DNA of 64,000 bases from Chitinophagales bacterium. GTDB taxonomy: Bacteria; Bacteroidota; Bacteroidia; Chitinophagales; JADIYW01. Where the stretch lies: positions 186,001 through 250,000 of the forward strand of contig JACJXT010000012.1 in the NCBI GenBank assembly GCA_020636535.1. Direction: 5' to 3'. A program made the position numbers and the translations under genes. This document shows positions 61,424-64,000 of the stretch, one piece after another (position 1 is the stretch's first letter; each line of letters starts with the position of its first letter). A model generated the notes under the pieces. It saw only the letters and a list, made by a program, of their open reading frames with translations, searched no databases and was not told where the DNA came from.

Positions 61424-61431
61424 TAAAGATA
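61424..61431 (-). promoter_or_regulatory. Possible -7 promoter box of serA (TATCTTTA)
   Basis: On the reverse strand TATCTTTA is one mismatch from the consensus and lies 50 bases before the serA start. A -33 element was not found. Confidence 0.35.
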
Positions 61432-61572
61432 ATCATAGCATTTAGTTAAGATAGAATTAAAGTAATTTGTTTGATTGCACAATAAGTTATCATGTGAAAA
61501 ACACTTGATTTGGCAAGAGTATATTCTAAAGTAAATTCATCTGTGAATGTAATTATAGGTAAAAGTCTATTT

Positions 61573-61690
61573 TCTTACCTTTTGTCTTGATACAAAAGGC
61601 AACCAAAAAATCAAGAAAAGATGATCGCTCTACGCTACACTGCCAACGCTTTGCCGCCGCATCTTTTCATCCTACGCTTCATTTGCCAAT
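61573..61690. repeat. Composite intergenic repeat with TTTTGTCTTGATACAAAAG hairpin
   Basis: CCTTTTGT-cttgat-ACAAAAGG is a hairpin followed by CAACCAAAAAATCAAG, then CGCTCTACGCTACAC and CCGCCGCATC. It matches the first part of the repeat at 10812. The GC content of the second part is higher than its neighbourhood. Confidence 0.6.
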
Positions 61691-61707
61691 GATTATTTTA
61701 AATTATT

Positions 61708-62367
61708 TTACTCATTGCTTCTATTTAAAAAGGCAACTAATGGTTGTAATGCATTGCTTCTTTTTACAATTTCTGAAAGTAGTTTCTTATCTGTAATCAT
61801 TTCATCTGAGATAGATGACATTGCTACAAAATTTTTGAGTTTTAAAAATTCTATCGCTGGATTGCTGTCTTCGTAATCTTTTGGTTTTCTTTTTAATTTA
61901 TTTTCTTCACTTAAATTTACAAAATATTTTTTAAATTCTTTAGCATTCAAAATGCTTTTAAATTCTGCAAAATTATAGTCAATTTCTTGTCGAATGTTGG
62001 CTAAATTTTCTGGACTTGGATCATATTTTCCTCCACCAAAAAAACAATTATTTGGTTCTATGTGTAAGTAAAATCCACCATTTTCTGAATTTTTTCCACC
62101 TTTTACTACATACAAACCTATATTGGTTTTGTAAGGCGATTTGTCATTAGAAAATCGTACATCTCTATTAATTCTAAACATGCATTTTTTTGGATCGATA
62201 CTAGCATATTGTGTATCTATTTTGGCTAGTTCATTAATCCAATCTTGTAAAAAAGCAAGCAACTCAACTTTAATAGCATCGTATCTTTTTTTATTAGATT
62301 GAAACCATTCTTTGTTATTGTTCTGCTTTAACTCATTTAAGAAATCAAATGTCGTTTTACTAATCAT
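61708..62367 (-). CDS. DUF2461 family protein
   Basis: The 219-residue protein matches the DUF2461 (TIGR02453) family: an N-terminal TFDFLNELKQNNNKEWFQSN, then CMFRINRDVRFSNDKSPYKTNIG, and GGFYLHIEPNNCFFGGG. No enzyme function is known to me. It overlaps the next gene (Rrf2) by eight bases at its 5' end and so should be cotranscribed. Confidence 0.88.
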   Translation of the reverse strand: MISKTTFDFLNELKQNNNKEWFQSNKKRYDAIKVELLAFLQDWINELAKIDTQYASIDPKKCMFRINRDVRFSNDKSPYKTNIGLYVVKGGKNSENGGFYLHIEPNNCFFGGGKYDPSPENLANIRQEIDYNFAEFKSILNAKEFKKYFVNLSEENKLKRKPKDYEDSNPAIEFLKLKNFVAMSSISDEMITDKKLLSEIVKRSNALQPLVAFLNRSNE

Positions 62368-62797
62368 CTGTTTTTAGTTTTTCTTCCTTGTTAATCATTT
62401 TTTCTATGGTGTTTTCTTTTAACATTTCTACCGTAGCATTTCTAATGGCTAAAAACGCATGTCTTATGCCACAAGTTTTTTCGTCTAAACATTCTTCGCA
62501 TTTTTCGTAATATTTATGTGTAACACAAGGTAGTAAGCCAATAGCACCATCAAAATATCTTACAATTTCTGCCAAATTAACTTCCGATGCTTCTTTGATA
62601 AAGTAGTAACCACCACCTTTTCCTTTCTTACTATTTAAGTAACCAGCATTCTTTAAATCTAACAAAATGGTTTCTAAAAATTTTTTAGGAATGTTTTCAT
62701 GTTCTGCAATCGTGCTAATTAAAATTGGTCCTTCATCTTTGTTTTTAGCAAGATAGACTAAAGCATTAATGGCGTATTTGGTTTTTTTGGATAACAT
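62360..62797 (-). CDS. Rrf2-family transcriptional regulator
   Basis: At 145 residues it has the winged-helix N terminus (KYAINALVYLAKN, then IAEHENIPKKFLETILLDLKNAGYLNSKKGKGGGYYF) and a Cys-rich C-terminal part LLPCVTHKYYEKCEECLDEKTCGIRHAF (four Cys: C-x8-C-x2-C-x5-C). The pattern is like iron-sulfur members of Rrf2 (IscR/NsrR-like) which sense Fe-S status, nitric oxide or redox. The exact Cys spacing differs from IscR, so ligand identity is open. Its start is transcribed divergently from a 92-residue gene. Confidence 0.85.
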   Translation of the reverse strand: MLSKKTKYAINALVYLAKNKDEGPILISTIAEHENIPKKFLETILLDLKNAGYLNSKKGKGGGYYFIKEASEVNLAEIVRYFDGAIGLLPCVTHKYYEKCEECLDEKTCGIRHAFLAIRNATVEMLKENTIEKMINKEEKLKTDD

Positions 62798-62856
62798 GCT
62801 CTACTTAAACGATAGATTAGGTAAAGTTAATGATTTTAAATTAAAATCCTAATGCT

Positions 62857-62864
62857 TACCTTTG
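62857..62864 (+). promoter_or_regulatory. -7 promoter box (TACCTTTG) of the 92-residue gene
   Basis: TACCTTTG matches TAnnTTTG and ends four bases before the ATG at 62869. It lies in the divergent 71-base gap with the Rrf2 gene, so the regulator may act on it. Confidence 0.5.
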
Positions 62865-62868
62865 TGTT

Positions 62869-63147
62869 ATGTCTATTAAGTATAATCAGAATACACTTTC
62901 GTTAATCGAATCGATATATAAACACAACAAATATGTAATTAGATATGAAAAAGGTTCATTTCAATCTGGCTATTGTATTTTACAAGAAAAGTTAGTTGTT
63001 GTAATTAATAAGTTTTTTGATGTAGAAGCAAGGATTAATGCATTGGTAGATATTTTTCATCAAATAGATTTAAGTAAAGATGATTTAGATGAAAAACAAT
63101 TGGCGATGTTTGATGAATTAGCACAACAAAAATTAGATTTACAATAA
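62869..63147 (+). CDS. Conserved-looking 92-residue protein
   Basis: I do not recognise the family. The product is soluble with a mixed strand and helix pattern (LVVVINKFFDVEARINALVDIFHQIDL) and charged C-terminal helix. The stop overlaps the next gene's ATG (TAATG), so it is translationally coupled to the MBL-fold gene. A short leader and promoter box support it as real. Confidence 0.7.
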   Translation: MSIKYNQNTLSLIESIYKHNKYVIRYEKGSFQSGYCILQEKLVVVINKFFDVEARINALVDIFHQIDLSKDDLDEKQLAMFDELAQQKLDLQ

Positions 63148-63902
63148 TGCGTTTTTCGTTTTTAGGCACTGGAACTTCGCAAGGTGTACCTGTTATTACT
63201 TGCAACTGTGCTGTATGCACTTCTACGAATTCTAAAGACCAACGACTAAGAACTTCGTTGATGGTTGAGTCTGACACGACTACATTAGTAGTAGATACTG
63301 GTCCAGATTTTAGACAACAAATGCTGAATAATAAAGTGCAAGATTTAGATGCTGTGTTGTTTACACACGGACATAAAGATCACATTGCTGGTTTAGATGA
63401 TATTCGTCCGTTTAATTATTTATTAGATAAAAAAATTGACATTTATGCTGAACCAATGGTGCAAGATGCCTTGAAAAGAGAATTTCAGTATGCCTTTGAA
63501 CCACAACAATATCCTGGTGTGCCTTTAATGAATTTGATTACCATAGATGAAACACCTTTTATAGTCAATGATATTAAGGTAATTCCAATTAGAGCAATGC
63601 ATAAAACGCTACCTGTGCTTGGTTTTAGATTTGATAATTTCACCTACATCACTGATGCTAATTTTATTGATGAAAAAGAATTAGAAAAAATATACAATAC
63701 AGATATATTAGTATTAAATGCTTTAAGAAGAGAAGCACATTATTCTCATTTTTCGTTAGATGAAGCTATTGCCATTGCACAAAAAGTAAATGCTAAGCAA
63801 ACTTTTTTTACGCATATTTCGCACCACATGGGATTACATGATGCAATAAATAAAACCTTACCAAAAAATATGTATTTAGCTTACGATGGCTTGGTGTTGT
63901 GA
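63147..63902 (+). CDS. MBL-fold metallo-hydrolase (PhnP/lactamase B-2 type)
   Basis: The 251-residue protein has a metallo-beta-lactamase fold: FLGTGTSQGVPVITCNCAVC, then VVDTGPDFRQQ, the metal motif FTHGHKDHIAGLDD (H-x-H-x-D-H), YITDANFI, and THISHHMGLH near the end. The GTSQGVP and CNCAVCTS Cys pair match the PhnP-like branch, which includes cyclic phosphodiesterases and zinc-binding members. Substrate not known. Confidence 0.87.
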   Translation: MRFSFLGTGTSQGVPVITCNCAVCTSTNSKDQRLRTSLMVESDTTTLVVDTGPDFRQQMLNNKVQDLDAVLFTHGHKDHIAGLDDIRPFNYLLDKKIDIYAEPMVQDALKREFQYAFEPQQYPGVPLMNLITIDETPFIVNDIKVIPIRAMHKTLPVLGFRFDNFTYITDANFIDEKELEKIYNTDILVLNALRREAHYSHFSLDEAIAIAQKVNAKQTFFTHISHHMGLHDAINKTLPKNMYLAYDGLVL

Positions 63903-63905
63903 GTC

Positions 63906-64000
63906 TTACTTAAAAAATCCAGCTCCTTTATCTAAACCTAATTGAATGAGTCTTTCAACTTCTGCTTTAACAATGTCGTTTTTTTCTTGTAATTGTATTT
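63906..64000 (-). CDS. C-terminal end of an unidentified protein (runs off the right edge)
   Basis: The reverse strand is open through the window edge and ends with TAA at 63906-63908; the last residues are IQLQEKNDIVKAEVERLIQL then GLDKGAGFFK. It has a helical charged character and is too short for a family call. The stop is close to the convergent MBL-gene stop, which fits a real gene end. Confidence 0.55.
   Translation of the reverse strand, partial: IQLQEKNDIVKAEVERLIQLGLDKGAGFFK

Larger units (their letters stand above)
61374..61707. other. 334-base intergenic region with two repeat elements
   Basis: It contains CATGTGAAAAACACTTGATTTGGC (about 61491-61514), a member of the TCAAGTG hairpin family, and the composite repeat starting at about 61573. 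A forward frame of 69 codons at 61587-61796 lies within the repeat and overlaps the DUF2461 gene; I reject it as a gene. Confidence 0.55.

Noticed and set aside
61587..61796. Forward frame of 69 codons
   Set aside because: It lies in a composite dispersed repeat and overlaps the DUF2461 gene; such repeats create chance frames.

Overview
This AT-rich window reads as a chromosomal segment of a member of the Bacteroidota, perhaps near Chitinophagales (the order is a guess). The evidence is an outer-membrane PorZ-like protein of the type IX secretion system, an ExbB-ExbD-ExbD-TonB operon, Bacteroidota-type -7 promoter boxes (TAnnTTTG) set only a few bases before start codons, very few Shine-Dalgarno sites, and gene pairs familiar from this phylum (ileS / AK-rich DksA-like / lspA, eno / septum initiator). 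I saw no rRNA, tRNA, CRISPR array, transposase or prophage.

Layout. 1-8 kb: start of pth, a GT-C membrane glycosyltransferase, FadH-type enoate reductase, a nitrilase-family amidase, a cyclophilin, a RhuM-Fic fusion and a TSUP exporter. 8-18 kb: PEP carboxylase, an orphan secreted protein, an alkyltransferase-like protein, lspA, a Lys/Ala-repeat DksA-like gene that is split by a frameshift in an A11 run, ileS, and a YoeB/DUF2683 toxin-antitoxin pair. 18-33 kb: porZ, recO, L,D-transpeptidase, lysA, acetyltransferase, a POTRA/beta-barrel protein, DedA, a UDP-sugar 4-epimerase, EamA transporter, a tiny lipoprotein, gamma carbonic anhydrase, GT4 glycosyltransferase and PaiB. 33-36 kb: an S41 peptidase gene framed by 227-bp direct repeats that differ at one base, then a flavo-1-like structured RNA. 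36-40 kb: a MauG/MbnH-like di-haem protein, MbnP, a small lipoprotein, a Cys-motif outer-membrane protein and a small CxxxC protein, which look like a copper or metal handling cluster. 40-46 kb: citrate synthase and the TonB energy-transduction operon ending in a PstS-like protein. 46-64 kb: a type II thioesterase plus phosphopantetheinyl transferase, two separate MBOAT/SGNH-like acyl-transfer pairs, eno, an OmpA/helix-hairpin-helix pair, dgt, adk with a DUF3127 OB-fold protein, serA, DUF2461, an Rrf2 regulator and an MBL-fold hydrolase.

Most genes are housekeeping or envelope functions. The less ordinary material is the frameshifted DksA-like gene inside the ileS-lspA cluster, the repeat-flanked S41 gene, the structured RNA, the MbnH/MbnP cluster, and a rich set of short palindromic repeats that fill nearly every larger intergenic gap. 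Several repeat families recur two to six times in the window and probably occur genome-wide.
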